Of a stretch of DNA of 64,000 nt, positions 62,993 to 64,000 are shown piece by piece. The position numbers and the translations under genes are program-made. Position 1 is the stretch's first letter. Every line of letters begins with the position of its first letter. The stretch is from Enterobacter sp. Cy-643 (GTDB taxonomy: Bacteria > Pseudomonadota > Gammaproteobacteria > Enterobacterales > Enterobacteriaceae), in contig NZ_VWWV01000010.1 in the NCBI RefSeq assembly GCF_011752815.1, positions 1 to 64,000 on the forward strand. Direction: 5' to 3'. A model generated the notes under the pieces. That model did not search any database. It was not told the DNA's origin and saw nothing but the letters and a program-made list of their open reading frames with translations.

Positions 62993-63019
62993 AAAACGGA
63001 GGTGAGAGCCTCCGTTTTT
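62993..63019 (+). terminator. metE terminator
   Basis: A 10-bp stem AAAACGGAGG / CCTCCGTTTT with a six-base loop and T-run is five bases past the metE stop. From here to 63198 no gene is seen. Confidence 0.92.
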
Positions 63020-63198
63020 CACATAGTTAAAATCACGCCCTCATCGCCCTGTTCACTAATGCATGCTAATGCCAGGAATAATGCCCTTACCCTTTTCTGA
63101 AAGTCGTATTTATCCAACATTCACCTTGTCACGCTGAATTTTTTCTTGAGAAGCTTACTGCGCGGTTTGTCTTTTTTTTGTGAAATAAAAGGATACTT

Positions 63199-63777
63199 AT
63201 GAAGCAGCTAAGCGGTGAAAGCTGGGTGAGTCGATTCCAGGGAAGTAGTGACACGCAAACCCTGAGTCCAATATTCCGGGCAAATGTTAATAATTTTCTA
63301 AAAAGCCTTGAAGATGCTGGCGTCAGGATAACTATTTCGGCGACGTTACGTCCGCCGGAAAGGGCATATTTAATGCACTGGTCCTGGAAGCTGGCACGAG
63401 GAATGGTTGAACCCGCCAATATTCCTGAAAAATCGGGTGTGGAAATTGAATGGGTGCATAATGGTGCGAACGGAAAGGCTGACAGAAATAAAAGCATTAA
63501 TGCGGCAAAAGCGATGGTCCGGGCTTATGGTATGTCCAATCTCAACGTTGCTCCGGCGTTAAGGAGCCGACATACGGAAGGTCATGCCATCGATATGACG
63601 CTGTCGTGGATGGGTAATCTGCAGATTAAAGATAATAAAGGTGAGACTGTTATTATCAAAACGATGCCCCGTGATGGCATGAACGCTCAATTACATGAAG
63701 TCGGGAAAAGCTTTGATGTGATAAAGTATCACGGCGGTGCTAACGATAAACCTCATTGGTCAACGGATGGTCGATAA
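63199..63777 (+). CDS. M15-like peptidoglycan peptidase, possible secreted toxin
   Basis: A 192-residue protein with the marks of zinc D,D- or L,D-peptidases of the M15/VanY type: SATLRPPERA (47-56), the core SRHTEGHAIDM with likely zinc ligands His125 and Asp132, and HW at 186-187 near the C terminus giving the third ligand. There is no signal peptide, so it must act inside the cell or leave by a non-Sec route such as phage lysis or type VI secretion; no phage or secretion gene is visible. One base separates it from an exported lipoprotein-like gene, the layout of an effector with its immunity protein. E. coli has dlhH and udp after metE, so this is an insertion. Confidence 0.75.
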   Translation: MKQLSGESWVSRFQGSSDTQTLSPIFRANVNNFLKSLEDAGVRITISATLRPPERAYLMHWSWKLARGMVEPANIPEKSGVEIEWVHNGANGKADRNKSINAAKAMVRAYGMSNLNVAPALRSRHTEGHAIDMTLSWMGNLQIKDNKGETVIIKTMPRDGMNAQLHEVGKSFDVIKYHGGANDKPHWSTDGR

Positions 63778-63778
63778 T

Positions 63779-64000
63779 ATGAATAAAAGCCTAATTTTCT
63801 GTGCGTTATTCTTTTTGGTTTCCTGCGCTCAGGCTGCGGATAAATATCCAAAAGATGTTACTGAGTTTCTAATAAATGCAGATGACTGCCAGCATTTATC
63901 TGGTGAATGGGATTCGAGCTTACCCAAAGAGCAGCAAAAGAATATTGAAAAGCAGGTTAATGTTATCTGTGGTAAAGCAAAGTCGCAGCAAGATGCCCTA
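63779..64000 (+). CDS. Exported lipoprotein-like protein, partial (3' end outside window)
   Basis: The first 74 residues of a protein whose N terminus MNKSLIFCALFFLVSC reads as a signal peptide with lipobox LVSC; cleavage by signal peptidase I after CAQA is an alternative. The mature part has ADDCQHLSGEWDS and VNVICGK, a cysteine pair about 25 residues apart that may form a disulphide. I recall small periplasmic proteins of similar pattern next to peptidoglycan-hydrolase toxins. Its place one base after the peptidase gene suggests it is the periplasmic immunity protein; this is inference. Confidence 0.65.
   Translation, partial: MNKSLIFCALFFLVSCAQAADKYPKDVTEFLINADDCQHLSGEWDSSLPKEQQKNIEKQVNVICGKAKSQQDAL

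Overview
The window is an enterobacterial (Enterobacteriaceae) chromosome segment. Gene order matches the E. coli K-12 stretch from the 3' end of rrnC through ilv, trxA-rho, the enterobacterial common antigen (ECA) cluster, the argX tRNA cluster, hem, cyaA, dapF-xerC, uvrD, corA, pldA-recQ and metR-metE. Most proteins look close to their E. coli counterparts in length and motifs. I do not assign a genus.

Layout. 1-410: 5S rRNA, tRNA-Asp, tRNA-Trp and the rrn terminator. 450-3280: hdfR, maoP, yifB. 3280-12765: the branched-chain amino acid locus (ilvL leader and attenuator, ilvX, an intact ilvG, ilvMEDA, then divergent ilvY/ilvC); the ilvGMEDA terminator lies inside the end of ilvY. 12766-13630: an Rrf2-type regulator with a small DUF1360-like membrane protein, not at this place in E. 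coli. 13658-20935: ppiC, rep, gppA, rhlB, trxA, rho. 21099-32033: the ECA operon wecA to wecG, in which rffG and rffH are absent between wecC and wecD. 32258-33643: yifK. 33758-34353: Arg, His, Leu and two tandem Pro tRNA genes, followed by a 148-bp repeat that carries the tRNA-Pro 3' end. 34690-35147: the small RNA glmZ, with a sigma54-type promoter and three TGTC-N10-GACA sites expected for GlrR; E. coli aslBA are missing here. 35190-39276: hemCDXY. 39565-42435: cyaA and convergent cyaY. 42741-48361: lptM, dapF, yigA, xerC, yigB, uvrD. 48511-49683: corA with a leader peptide. 49749-51032: an A+T-rich, unrecognised membrane protein at the yigFG position. 51175-62988: rarD, yigI, pldA, recQ, rhtC, rhtB, pldB, yigL, yigM, metR, metE. 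63199-64000: an M15-like peptidase and a cut-off exported lipoprotein-like protein.

The core genes act in branched-chain amino acid synthesis, ECA assembly, uroporphyrinogen synthesis, DNA repair and recombination, and methionine synthesis, and keep recognisable controls (attenuation, LexA, CRP, MetJ/MetR, IlvY, sigma54/GlrR). The least explained parts are four accessory spots: the Rrf2/DUF1360 pair, the tRNA-Pro repeat array, the 427-residue orphan after corA, and the peptidase/lipoprotein pair at the right end, which has the layout of a toxin with its immunity protein. No insertion sequence, prophage or CRISPR array was seen.
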